Positions 48,331 to 59,931 of a DNA stretch of 64,000 bases are shown one piece after another. Below the pieces are notes generated by a model. That model ran no database searches, was not told the DNA's origin, and saw nothing but the letters and a program-made list of their open reading frames with translations. Position 1 is the stretch's first letter. Each line of letters begins with the position of its first letter. Position numbers and translations under genes: made by a program. This stretch comes from Sialis fuliginosa (lineage: Eukaryota; Arthropoda; Insecta; Megaloptera; Sialidae): positions 23,035,001 to 23,099,000 of the forward strand of contig OY540813.1 of the NCBI GenBank assembly GCA_961205875.1, read 5' to 3'.

Positions 48331-50970
48331 TGCTTTTCTTAAAATTTTAAGCGACAACACATGTTTGTAAATTGTCAGTGTCGTCAAGTTGGTATTGTGA
48401 TTTAAACGCTAATTGGAACTAAAAACTTTTTTTGTAAATCGGTGTTATAGTTCTCGAATTATATTCATTTTTTGCTGCTGAAAAATAGAAAATCCAGATT
48501 GTTTGATATATTTTCCGAGAGCTTAATGAAAAATATACGTTATAATAATGCAAATCGTGTACATAGTCTTTGCGGACAAAACTGCAGGCAAAAGTTAATT
48601 CAGAAGATACAATAACTAACTATTTTAGGCAAGTATTGAAGACTCTGCTAATATCCTTTTCAAAATTATTTGGTAAACTAATTGAATCGCCTAATAGCTT
48701 GGTTAATATCTAATTTCAACAACTAATTACTTAAATTAAACGATAAATATTTAAAATTTTAATTAAAAACTTCGATAAGGCGTTGTCTTACTTTATGATC
48801 CGCTACTGATGTATCTGCATATATTTTCATCAAATTGTCGTGGACTTTTACAGCTGCCATATAATATGTTATGTTATAAATTACTTTCAATCTTGGATGT
48901 CGCAGAACACCAAGGTTCCAAACTTTCTTTTTACCTTTATTTTTTGATATGAACTTTTGCAAAATGGTACCATCTTATCACATAATAAATTGGTCATTTA
49001 AATGTTATAGAAAGTTTACCTTTAACGAACTAAATTAATACATTTAATTTGTGTTTTTGTAATCAGTTGGATTCATAATTTGGTATTTTGAAGTTCATTA
49101 AAAAGAAAGCCAAATTATGTTTTAATGTTAACATTTGTGTATTTATAGATACATGTAATACATTGTAATTACATTATTCGGAAATTATAGCAATTAATGT
49201 CGTATTTACATAACTATATTATTTACTGTAATGAGAGAATAATATGTATAATATAAAACTACTCTCATAATATGAAAATTTTAATGATATGATATTTTTC
49301 TGGTCGATAAGTTTCCTTATTTACATTTTTCTTTGCCATTGGGAAAATTGTGTGTTTATTTCTGGAAATATGTTCTCCGATTTAAAAATTTCCACTTGGT
49401 TTTCCCGTTTCAGATCAAAACAAACAATTTTCGTTCGGTGCCTATCTGTGTATTTGTCCTCTGAATCCTTTTCACATGCATACATACCTTAGTTTTTTAG
49501 TTGGGTCTGGCTTGTAGTTGGTTCTATAGTATATAAAAAAATCATCGAAATTGTGTGGAGGGAGTGGAGCAGTATCCCAAATTTAGTTTTAATATTTCAA
49601 GAACGACGTTTTGTTTTGTACAGCTTTAAATTTGTCCATAAGAAAAGTCATTATACAATAATTGTCTCCTTTTGAATGTTTTTTTTTTGTGTGTGGTAAT
49701 ACAAAAATAATTATTTATTTATTTTGAGTTCTTATACATACTATTATTATCATAATTTAAATTGATAATTTTTACTATAAATATTTTGATCCCTTAATTA
49801 TTTTGACGAGTGTATACAAATTACACTGTTTTAAATTTAAATTTTGATATAATACAGATAAAAAAATAATTTAAATTCCCAAAAAAAAGTTATAAAAATA
49901 CAAGAATAGAAGAAGAAAAAATTCATAGAACTAATTATTTAATTAAATTAGCGTTTTTTTAATTTATAATCTAAGAGAAATTTTTTGCATCCGCCCTTTG
50001 AACATATAAATGTAGCTGGTTACAAATCTTGAAACAATTTAACCTACATAACCACTTTACCAACGCCGCCTACACAGACTTACCAAAACATATAAAAAAC
50101 ATGTTATTAGCCTTTCTCAGTGCAAATTCACGGTTGAAGGACAAAGAAAAGGCGCGTATAAACTTTTTATATCAACTTACAACAGTGACGTACTTCGTGA
50201 AGAATATTTAGGGTGGTATTACTAAGTACATTGTGTTTCTTATACACCTATAAAGACAAAAAGAGTTGAAATTGAAAAAGCTCTACTTCATGAAAAAATC
50301 ATTGAGTTTGCATAAAAATATATAATCACCCGACATTGATGATTTTTATATTGTGCCGCATATTCTAGCCAGACCTAACTAAAAAACCAACTTTCATTAA
50401 AATTCGTTAAGTAGTTTTTATGCTATGAGTGTAGTAAGGATTCGGGAGATAGACACATAATTTTGAACAATTAGCTAAATATAGTCGAATAAAAAGAAAA
50501 ATTGTATTGTTCGGAACACTAATAACACTAGGCCCAACTCGCACTTAACTTTTTCTTTTATAATGTTTTATTATGTGTTATACATATATCCTGTACAGAA
50601 CCAGAATTATGTTTGTAAGGGCCCTAAGCAGTAGTCATAGGAGAGGCCCTTAATTATTTTTCAAGATATTTATTTTATAAAGTATGGAAAATTAACAAAA
50701 GATTCTTATTATTTAAGAACAAATTAAATCACAAAGCTTTGCTTCTGGATTTCACAAGTGCAAACTTTGTCTGATTTTATACATAAAATAGTCAAATCCA
50801 CGAATCTTTCCTTGGACACAGTCGCAAGGTTTCGATGAATCGGGATCTGCTTATTTGCTTATGGTAAATCCGGTAGGATTCTTTATTATGTTATTCCAGA
50901 AGTAAATTGCATTTAAAATCTTATTGAACTGAATTTACCTTGGAAATATTTAAATAATTTGTTACAAGAT
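48331..50970. other. Intergenic DNA without recognised genes
   Basis: Besides the minus-strand frame at 48756-48975 there is a transposon-tail relic at 50355-50470 (CCAACTTTCATTAAAATTCG, then GTAAGGATTCGGGAGATAGA). A 60-codon frame at 50029-50211 has no ATG and no recognised domain. Confidence 0.45.
48756..48975 (-). other. Unrecognised open frame on the minus strand
   Basis: Seventy-one sense codons between stops, ending with TAA at the low-coordinate side. The sequence is protein-like: KKKVWNLGVLRHPRLKVIYN, then MAAVKVHDNLMKIYADTSVA and DHKVRQRLIEVF. There is no ATG in its first part. It could be a decayed gene or transposon fragment. No domain was recognised. Confidence 0.3.
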
Positions 50971-50972
50971 AT

Positions 50973-51501
50973 AAGGTAGTGGCACCAGTCTTAGCAACGA
51001 CCCCAGTAATGGCAAATTTTTAATTAAATGTACTGAATGTGTTGATATTTGATTACTACCATTTCTGAATATTAGTCTATATACATTTAACTGTATTACA
51101 GTGTGATTTGATGACAATCGACCAATAGGTGTCAAAATAGTGGACATTTAAACTAATTATTAGAATTATTTATTTATTAATTATTATATTACCATAGCAA
51201 CTGTTTTACATTGTTTCAAATTTCACGATTTTTTCTTTTATATTTTTTGTGTCGTAGAATTTATCATTTTGTAATCATTAGAAAGTGTCCATCACTGCGT
51301 GCTCATTATTGGTTTTACTTTATCCATTACTGGAGAAAAAACATAAACAAAATAAAAAGCTATAATTTAAAAAACAAACTATATTTGCGGACGTTGGTAA
51401 TTAAATTGATTAAATAATGAGTTACTTGTTTTATTAGTAACATGAGTTTATGAGAATTACAAAAAACAAGCCCATTAATATAATAATGGTGCCTTTACCT
51501 T
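50973..51501 (-). mobile_element. GGTACTGGCACCAG MITE, copy D
   Basis: It starts AAGGTAGTGGCACCAGTCTT and ends ATGGTGCCTTTACCTT. Orientation and interior match copy B (TTGATATTTGATTACTACCA, GTGTCAAAATAGTGGACATT). The right terminus has lost part of the inverted repeat. Flanking ATA on both sides fits a TA-type target. Confidence 0.82.
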
Positions 51502-51599
51502 ATAGGTTTTCATTTAAAAATTCTATATTGAAAATGTGACCTTAAAGCAGTACGGTACTTAAAATTATATAGAACAATTAAGATTCTTCTTTTTCATTA

Positions 51600-52060
51600 A
51601 ATCCAAACGAGACGAGACCGAGACGGTATTAACATAATATTTAAATAAATTGAGACTCTCGGTTTTAAAAGATTATCAATAATTAATAAAATTTTATTAG
51701 TTGTTATTAATCTTTTAACCAGTTCTCACTGATCAACCAGCAATTTTGGCCATATTGAGGATCTGTGCATCTATTATCCACTGATTTGTTAAGTGACTAT
51801 CCACTGTTTTGTTCAGTGATTATCCACTGATCAGCAGTGCCGTACTCTGCACTATGAAATAGTCAGTGACTATTTCAGTTAAGAGAGTATATAAGAATAA
51901 ATAAAAGAAAAAAATTCACACGAGATCTACATTTTTCTGCCTCGATCTCGTGTACAAAACAAGACCGAGACGACGGTGACTTGTTTTTTTTTACAACACG
52001 ATACTGTCAGTTGTAAAAATCGATACCGAAACGAGATTTACCTCGTCTCGTGTACAACGA
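51600..52060. repeat. GAGACGAGAC-rich transposon relic upstream of candidate gene C promoter
   Basis: It contains ACGAGACGAGACCGAGACGG at 51608, ATCTCGTGTACAAAACAAGA at about 51945 and CCTCGTCTCGTGTACAAC at about 52042. Similar words occur at 12195, 24460-24600, 25125, 43350 and 53390, so this is a family signature. Confidence 0.5.
51775..51837. repeat. 23-bp tandem repeat (2.7 units)
   Basis: Units at 51775, 51798 and 51821 follow TATCCACTGATTTGTTAAGT plus GAC, with small changes. Non-coding. Confidence 0.8.
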
Positions 52061-52245
52061 CGCGTTACGCCACTGCAGAGCAGAAGAAAACGAAAGCATA
52101 TCACTGGACAACGGTGCTTCTCGACCTGAGACAACCTAAATCTCCGGCGGTGGTCAATGGCGGGCTGGGGGCCGCCGTACCCCGGGTGGGGCGCACGATA
52201 CGATCGCTACAAATCTACAGGAGATGCTACTTCCGCGGCATTCGC

Positions 52246-52254
52246 TTTTTAAAT
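52246..52254 (+). promoter_or_regulatory. Possible TATA-like box of gene C
   Basis: TTTTTAAAT at the end of a GC-rich stretch (52080-52245), 87 bp before the candidate ATG. The spacing resembles that of gene A. Weak on its own. Confidence 0.3.
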
Positions 52255-52332
52255 CCGGTGTGAACAATACTGTGTGCATAATTTTTAGTGTGTTCTATTG
52301 GTTGCTGTTTTTTTCGAGACACCGGAATCATA

Positions 52333-52335
52333 ATG
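52333..52335 (+). CDS. Candidate first coding exon of gene C (ATG only)
   Basis: ATG followed at once by a donor GTTAGT (the same hexamer as gene B's donor). In phase 0 it joins exon 2 at 57775 to give MKEATLLCCILVALFAIKTNA, a normal signal peptide. The implied intron is 5.4 kb. Alternatives closer to exon 2 were checked: MTNI with GTGAAG at about 57265, MK with GTTCTG at about 56810, and MNTNYVM with GTAATA at about 54590. They have weaker donors, no TATA box or a less typical signal sequence. Transcript data would settle it. Confidence 0.4.
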
Positions 52336-52978
52336 GTTAGTTTAAGAGATATATATTTTTTAATATAGTCAACATTCATTTAAATATCCTTTCGGGTTCT
52401 AGAATTAGAATATATAATTTTGTATATATTCATTTCAAAAACTAAATTGATAATTAAAAAATTATATATTAAATGCTTTGCTTCATTATTTAAGAAGCGG
52501 GTAGAATCGGTTAAGTTACATTTTTCAAAACGGGTTTTATAGTTTGAGCATTAACTATGATCAAAAATTAACTTAAACTGACTTAATATTAAATGAAGTT
52601 TTAAGTTTTTGAAAGTTATGAACCTAGAAATTAAACAGGTTTTAAGGTATGGGTATGGGATCTCAAAAAATTGTTTTCATATCAAACACAAAATTATTCA
52701 AAATGTCGTCGGACAGCTCAGATAAGAAAAAAGTGAAATTTTATTTATTTTTTTAGTAGCCGTTCGATTTTTTTATTTTTTTTTACCCATAATATGAATT
52801 TTCAATTCTCGTTAATCAGAGAATGAGTGTACTTAAATGCATATAATAAATAATAAATGACCGTGATTTTTAAACTCTCTTTATTGAAACTTATAAATAA
52901 GTAGTTATTTTTAAATCATTACCCACCTACATGTACAAAAAACTACATATTTTGGTTGTCCCCTTTTTTTCATCCACC

Positions 52979-53074
52979 AACATTTTTATTAATACTGGAC
53001 TATACATTAATAATTAACCTAACCTAACCTAACCCAACATTTTTATTAATACTGGACTATATATTAATAATTAA
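52979..53074. repeat. Direct repeat flanking a CCTAA (TTAGG) tract
   Basis: A 38-bp sequence beginning AACATTTTTATTAATACTGG occurs at about 52979-53018 and again at 53036-53074. Between the copies is AACCTAACCTAACCTAACCC, which is the complement of the insect telomere repeat TTAGG. Confidence 0.75.
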
Positions 53075-55358
53075 AAGGCAATTCCACGTTATTTCAAATA
53101 ACTGCATGAGTTTAATCTTACAAAAATGTTATGCAACTGAAACTTTGAAATCACTTCATCAACAGAATTGAGGTTTAAATTATGACTGAATTTTGTTTAA
53201 TGGACGACAAAATTTTTGCGGCTTGTTTGAAATAGCTATGGTTTTGCATGAAATATACTGACTTACTAATTTTACTGACCATTTTCGATTTCTGTAAATG
53301 TTCGGAAAACGAAACCGGCTTAAATTAATATCAGACGATAGAAACGTAATATACTTTTTAAAACTTTTAAAAGAGAGAGGCAGCGACTCTCGTCCTCTCG
53401 CGGATAAAATGTATTACTTGAAACAAGCTGGTCTCGTTTACGAAAATTCTAAGTGAAATCCAAAACAATTTATTTATAAACGTAGGTATTATTAAATAAC
53501 ATCAGTATATTCAAGTAGTAAAAGCTACTGCCTTTAGAACAGTTGAAAGTTGTTACAAACCGGGAAAATATACCCAGAGGCTTAATTTTTTTCAAAGACT
53601 ATTTGAAATTATATCGAGCAGTTAACTATTCTATAATTATATTTAATATTCAACACATTATGCTACTATTTGACTTCGGATATAAACTGTCTTTTGGACA
53701 TTAATAATTTCAATTTCTCGATCAAATATGTAAGATAAATGGACGAAATATTATCCGAAAAAAAATATTTTATAAACTTTAAGTTTCCTTTAATTTTTTT
53801 ATTTTGTTCTATATTTTAAAAAGTTACATAAACGGTGCGCCAAAAAATTAAAAATATTTTTACAACTAGGAAATGTGCGTCGATTGTAAAAATAATTGTA
53901 GCTAAATTTGAAACATGCCATTTAAAAGTTTGGACCATCAGCTTCAAAATACTTTTTTGAATTTTATCTACATTTTTTATAAGTTAAATCTTTTTCATTT
54001 CACGAGTTTCTACAATTTGAACAAATTATCTTACAAATTCCAAAAAGCATTTTAATTTTTTTGGACAAATAAAGATCTTTCGATTTTAATGAAGCTACAC
54101 TATAATTATTTTTTTAAGCTGTAGCTAAACCTCTATACCAATTGAAAAGCTTGAATTGTAAATAATTTTTTTATTTTTTTTACTATTTTTATTCATCGAG
54201 TCCCAGATTAAACAAAAATTACTTCTCGTATCACTGGTATTAGCATTATTATAGTGGTCAGATTTACAACGATTTTAGCTGGAAACTTCGGTAACTTTTT
54301 ACACTCGGTGCACAGCTTTTATTGGTATATAACTTTTAAAGATGTAAAAGAAAATAATTTTTTTCTTAAACTAGAGTTTAAGTTTTACTGTGATCATTTT
54401 TACCAAAGTTACAGTTATTAGCTTTGGTACCGCCCTGGACTCAACACGTGTAATGAAAATCTCGCCTTCCTGAGTAAAATAAAAAGTCGGTGTCTATACA
54501 AATAATTAATAATCCGTAACTAATTTCCCATAACACTTTTTCGTAACAATTCATATCATGCGATAATTGAAAATGAACACGAATTACGTGATGGTAATAA
54601 TAATATATAATATATTACGATTTAAAAATCAATTATACTTTAGTGATAATTACTTTATAATTATAACTAATACATGCTCGCCTGTTTTAGTAATAATAAA
54701 CAAATTAGATATATGCATAGGTATTTGTGGATTGAATTTGATATATATTTGTTAGATTTCTAAAGATAAAATAAATATGTGTATAAATGGTTTTTAAATA
54801 CAATAATCGTCTTATATTTATTTATAATATGTATATTAATACATAATATATAAATATACTTTATAAGAATATAATATTATTTTAAATAGAAATTGTATTT
54901 CATATATAAGGTAAAATATATAAAAATGTAAATAAAACCAAACATAAAAAGGAGAAAAAAAAAAAAATAATAATAATAATAATAATTAATAAAAATAAAA
55001 ATGACAATAAAGTATAAAAGCTGTCTAAAAAGTTCAAGAGGAGCTAGAAGACAAAAATAAAATATATAAAAAAAAAATAAGGTAAAATCTACTACGCCTC
55101 TCAGTGGCGCACTCATGACAGGCGAGGGGGGTAAAACATAGCCCGAGTTTGTCAATAGTTCTTAATCTCATTGTACATTACTAATTTAACATCCAATTAG
55201 ATAATCCATAGATAAATAAATTAATAATTATCTTATAAAAAATATACATATATTTCGCCACATATGTTAAGCTGTTTAAAAATCATTTTGTTAGACTCAT
55301 TTTTTCCGAAATTTTTACTGTAAGACTGCGTGATATTTTTACATGGGTATAAACATGG

Positions 55359-55578
55359 GTAGACATAGAGCATGGACCGCGCATTCTGTATTAACATAAT
55401 GTTGTAACATTTATCCAAAACAGTGAGAGAGATGCGGTAGGTTCGGGATATATCTATCTCTTTTTCTAAGAAGAATGAAATAGACACTCGTGTTTAAATA
55501 AGGACAAGTATATCCCAAACCATTTTCTATTTCTTTCTTTTGACACGACTTAGAAAAGTCCATGCTCTATGTCTACGG
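55359..55578. mobile_element. TAGACATAGAG MITE, copy 1
   Basis: The left end GGTAGACATAGAGCATGGAC is inverted at the right as GTCCATGCTCTATGTCTACG. The interior matches the copy at 62847: GCATTCTGTATTAACATAAT, GTGAGAGAGATGC and TTTCTATTTCTTTCTTTTGA. The target-site duplication is not clear here. Confidence 0.75.
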
Positions 55579-57774
55579 CTATAAAGTAAACTTAATTACG
55601 AAAATGAAAAATATTGAAAGTGTTAACAAGGTAAATTAAAAGACAATGAATATTCTGTTTCATATAGAAAGTGTTAAAAATTCAAAAACAAGAATTGTTT
55701 AAAAAAATTAATTTAAAAAAATTAACAGTTACAGACTATGACTTGTAAGTTTATACAATTTATAACTTATGCAGTGATACGAATGGTTTCTTTGTTTAGG
55801 AATGCAATCTTCGACCAACGTTTTATCACAAATTACAGTAAACTTCTATGCGTACTCGTAAATGATTATCAATAATTATCATAACGATTTGACACCTCGC
55901 AGATTGCATTAGCTTTGCTTTAGCTCGAGAGAATTTTTTTTTAAATACCCGACATTTGAGTTTAATATTTTTTGAGTTTCTGTTTTGTTTCTAAATATAC
56001 GCTACAATTTCTCTATTTCAGAAGTAATTTATTGTTTTGACATCAGTGCCAAAAAACATAAACACGATTTTAGATGTTGTTATAAATTATAATTAGCGAC
56101 AGCCCAAAAACATCTTACTTAGCAAAATTGTCATGTGAAAGTATTATTGATTCAACAAATTATGTGTTTGGAAATATGTAGATGTAATTACGATTTTTTG
56201 TTCAAAATAGATGATTAACATATTTGTAGTCAAAGGATATTCACCATTTCCTTTTTTAATTGAGAAAGTTTTGTTAACTATCTTAATTATATTATTATGA
56301 CATCATTGACATCTCGTTTTTAATTAACATATAATGTTCAACATGATCTTCTTTTTGTAGCTTAAGAATTTTACAAGATTCATAATTTAATTTTTTCATT
56401 TAAATTGTCAAAAAATTGAAAAGCATTTTATCTCATTATTCGTGGATAATGCTATCTACTAGGCATTGAATATAAATGACAACACTCACAAATGTATAGC
56501 GAATGAAATCGTACATATGATGATTTTAACGCATGTGCGTTAAGTAAAAAACAGCGAATTAAATTAAGTGCTGCATAGCATTTATATTATTATATTATAC
56601 ATTTATTACCACTGCTCTAGAATCCCGAGCAAATTTATAACGATTTAGTACTTTGCAGATAGCGTAAGCTCCGAAGCAAATTAGCTTTGCTCTCGAGTAA
56701 ATTTATCTATAATACCGGGCATTAATTTAGTAAAACAATCTGGTTATTTTAGTAATATATATGACGCATATATATGTTACTAAATACCCGAATAATGAAA
56801 GTTCTGAAATATTATTAAGAAAAAAAAATGATTCATATATGAAGTGGTAAAAGTTTATGATTAATATAATATATCTAATTTTAAAACTAAAATGAAGTTC
56901 TTAATTGGATTTTGTATGTTACTTATCAGAATTTTAATTAATTCATAAAAACCTAAACATTTCATTTTAAATCTGCTATGTTTTTTTTTAATTTGATAAA
57001 GCGCGATTAGATATAAAAATAAAAACTGCTATTTATTTCAACCTTTCTAATATCTTAAGACATATATATGATATATAATGAATGTTGATAGCAAAGTATA
57101 CTGGTTTATTGGAGAAATTGAAATATATAGTAAGTTTATATTGTGAATTTGAATTTGAATCAAACGTTGTGTTATTTTTTCAAGTTGAATGTGAATGCGA
57201 TATGGGTTTGTCATTTTAGAAAAGATTCTTACATATTTACTTTCTTTTGACATTATAAAAATGACAAACATCGTGAAGTTCTAATTTAATGTTATATATC
57301 ATTATACTTTCGTTTTTTTTTTGTAAAACTGAAATTTCAATTAGCAATTAATTTAAAATATTGCAATATTCTAATAATTTATCCATATTAAGATAAAATA
57401 ATATGCCGAGCTGAATGTATGATTATGAAAATTATAAATTATGGTTTTTTTACAAACAAAAATTCATATTTCTTTTTTCTATTTTGAGAGCATATATTCG
57501 GTCAATTTGCCAAGCAGACAGACCAACATTAAAAAAATGATTTTCGGTTTATAAAGGTTCCCCAAAATTAAATAATATATGTAACATTTCGACCAAAACA
57601 AAAAATTTTAACGTTATGAAAATTTTATGAATTTTATCACTCGTCGCAATTTTATTACATTTATTTTTACTAGAAGTAGCCTTTTGTCCCTTCATTTTGA
57701 AATGTCCGGTACATGAAATTGATAAAAATAAAAATAATATATTATATAAGTACTTATCTATATTTTTTTTACAG

Positions 57775-59931
57775 AAAGAGGCAACATTACTGTGCTGCAT
57801 TCTAGTAGCATTATTTGCAATAAAAACCAATGCTGAGAAACAAATCAAACTAGATGATATTGAACGCGATACATTAGCCAACGAGAAAAAGGCCCGTGAA
57901 AACAAATTCTCACCGCCACCAACCTCACTCAGTTACTTACCAGTAGATAAAAACCAGTACAACGCAGGGGGTCTATCCAGCCAACATTTCGGTCTAGCTC
58001 AAAACATCTACACAGCACAACCACAACAATACATCAATGATAACAGCTTAAGTCAAGGTCACCAACAGCAACAATATACTTACATCCAGCCTCAAGTGCA
58101 GCAGTATGCCTTACCCAGTTATAATATTCAACAGAAAGTACCACAGTATGCTGGGATTCAGTATGTGATGTACCTCCAGCCGGAGTCTTCGGCTTATTTG
58201 ACCAATTTGAAGTCATCGAATGTACAGAATTATAATCTTGGTGATTTACTTCAGTCGTATGTAATTCCCCATGTCGATAGTCAGCAGTATTCAGCACATA
58301 TTTATGCGCAGGCTCAAGCTCAAGCTCAAGCTCAGCCGCAGGCATTTGCTAGAGAAAATAAACAGCAACTCACTCAAGGTATGTTTAATTCTCTCAGAAA
58401 CTAGCGACCCGTCCGTGGTTTCGCCCACGTGGTATTTGTTTTTATAAACATTTATATAATTTATAAAATCTAATACCATTTGTACTGTACATTCTTATTA
58501 GGATTGAAAAATGAAAAATTGCCATACACGTGTATTATTTTAATAGATGAATATTTTGCTTGTAATTCACATTTAAAATAAAAGCAATATTATGCAGACA
58601 AACGTATTAAAATAAAAAAATTCAACACTCTTTTCTCACCTTATGGAACCGCTTTATTCCAAAATCAACGAACCTGAACCTTAATCCGAACCTTTTCATG
58701 GATAACCGGTAACAATATATTTTTAAAAGGTTCAATAAAATATTTTTCTCAAAAGATTATAAAATGTACTAACTGGAAATCTTGGTATGATGTGAGTTAT
58801 CAAGTCCACTACTAAAATTTACATTTTTTTACTTTTTTTTTAATTCTATAAATGAACTTCATTTCAATTTGCAAAAACAAATCTGAAAAGTAAAGAATTC
58901 AATGTAATTTTATTTTTTGTTTCTTTTTCTAGGAAAATTTTATAGAATATTAATGATTTTTTCTTCATCAGAAAATGTTTTATTTGTTAATTATAATTTT
59001 TTTTTGAACAAAATAATTTTCTTTCAATTACAAACTTGAACCCGAACCATTAAAAAAAGACCGTTTTTGAACCCAAATAGTTTGCACCATGCTGAACCCA
59101 AACCCGAACCCGAACCAAAATTTATATTTAAACCTGAACCATAAATAAATTCCGGTTCAAGTCCCTGACTACAATAGATCTTTATGATTACATGCGTTTT
59201 TGAATAAATATAATAATTTAATTTTAATTTCAGGAATCACACAAGCGTTCACTCCCGCCACTTACGCAACCGGACATACATACGCATCAGCAAGTCAAAC
59301 GCAACAGGCCTACACCCCGACGTACACCACAGGCCACACACAACAAAATTTATTCCAGCCACACATCCAAACTTACGCCACACAAGTTCCTACAACCGGC
59401 CATATCCAATCCTCAACGTACTCTCCGACACACACGCAAGCAATTTTCCAACAACCCCAATTACAAACTTACACTGTTCCTGCTACAACTCACCACCATA
59501 CCCAGCTCTTGCCTGTCCAACCGCATCTGTACAGTCAATCGTTCCAAACAGCGCCACAAGTCACGTCTTCTTACAACAGTGTTCAACACCTTCCGGCTCA
59601 GTTGAACTATGCACAGTATTCTGATAGTTCGTTATTGTTAAATCAAAATAGTTTGCAGTATAGGAAGGAACCTAAATCTTTATTGGATTCGTATGTTCCT
59701 TCTGTTCTTCAGTTGCAATATTTGAAATCCAGTCAGCAACAGCAACCTAGCTATAACGCGTTGGCATATTCTTCGCCCAGTAAAGTTTATGCTACTGGAG
59801 CTAAAGCTAGTGCTAGCTCGAATGTTATAAATTACCAGACAGGTTTTGTACCAATACAAGGTTCAGAAGGGTCCAATTATCTTAATTATAGATCTGTGCG
59901 TAAATCAGAAGAAGCAAAAAAGAGTTCATAG
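57775..59931 (+). CDS. Gene C: secreted Gln/Tyr/Thr/Ser-rich structural protein (exons 2 and 3)
   Basis: Exons 57775-58378 and 59234-59931 join in phase 1 (donor GTATGT, acceptor TTTCAG) and give 433 codons after the missing initiator. Exon 2 starts KEATLLCCILVALFAIKTNA, the body of a signal peptide; the start codon must come from an upstream exon (candidate at 52333). After a charged segment (DDIERDTLANEKKAREN) the chain is low complexity: Gln/Tyr-rich, with an (AQ)5 run near the end of exon 2, then Thr/His/Gln-rich repeats (YATGHTYAS, YTTGHTQQN, PTTGHIQSS). A less repetitive module seems duplicated: NLGDLLQSYVIPHV in exon 2 and PKSLLDSYVPSVL in exon 3, with similar YLTNLKSS and QYLKSS text nearby. 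The end is basic (RKSEEAKKSS). No enzyme motif. A cuticle or matrix role is inferred from secretion, composition and likeness to genes A and B. Confidence 0.83.
58400..58440. repeat. Relic of a common insect repeat just inside intron 2 of gene C
   Basis: CTAGCGACCCGTCCGTGGTT then TCGCCCACGTGG is the opening of a widespread insect repeat tail. It lies about 20 bp after the donor site. Confidence 0.4.
58635..59170. mobile_element. hAT-type MITE with GAACCCGAACC reiterations (intron 2 of gene C)
   Basis: The right end reads CCGGTTCAAGTCCCTG, a typical CAGGGACTTGAACCGG hAT terminus. The subterminal sequence repeats CCCAAACCCGAACCCGAACC. The left side has GAACCTGAACCTTAATCCG and AACCTTTTCATGGATAACCG. 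The left terminus is eroded, so the limits are approximate and no target duplication was found. Confidence 0.55.

Larger units (their letters stand above)
52336..57774 (+). other. Long intron 1 of gene C (if exon 1 is right) or upstream intergenic DNA
   Basis: Besides the TTAGG tract, it holds a copy of the 55360 MITE and a diverged repeat pair at 55880-55965 and 56630-56735 (ATAACGATTT, CGCAGATTGCATTAGCTTTG, CTCGAGAGAA versus similar text). There are long TA and TAA-rich stretches near 54960-55090. No coding sequence is credible. The acceptor before exon 2 is TTTTTTTTACAG. Confidence 0.45.

Noticed and set aside
50029..50211. 60-codon frame (HFTNAAYTDLPKHIKN and onward)
   Set aside because: It has no ATG and no recognisable domain. 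It could be a decayed fragment, but the support is too thin to call.
51976..52263. 95-codon plus frame across the GC-rich stretch before the gene C candidate exon
   Set aside because: It begins in a GAGACGAGAC transposon relic and has no domain; more likely leader or promoter DNA.
57697..57774. Extension of gene C exon 2 upstream in the same frame
   Set aside because: The extension has no ATG and would bury the signal peptide; TTTTTTTTACAG at 57774 is a strong acceptor and the upstream text is AT-rich intron.
57549..58479. Minus-strand frames over gene C exon 2
   Set aside because: Shadow frames; the plus strand has the signal peptide and splice sites.
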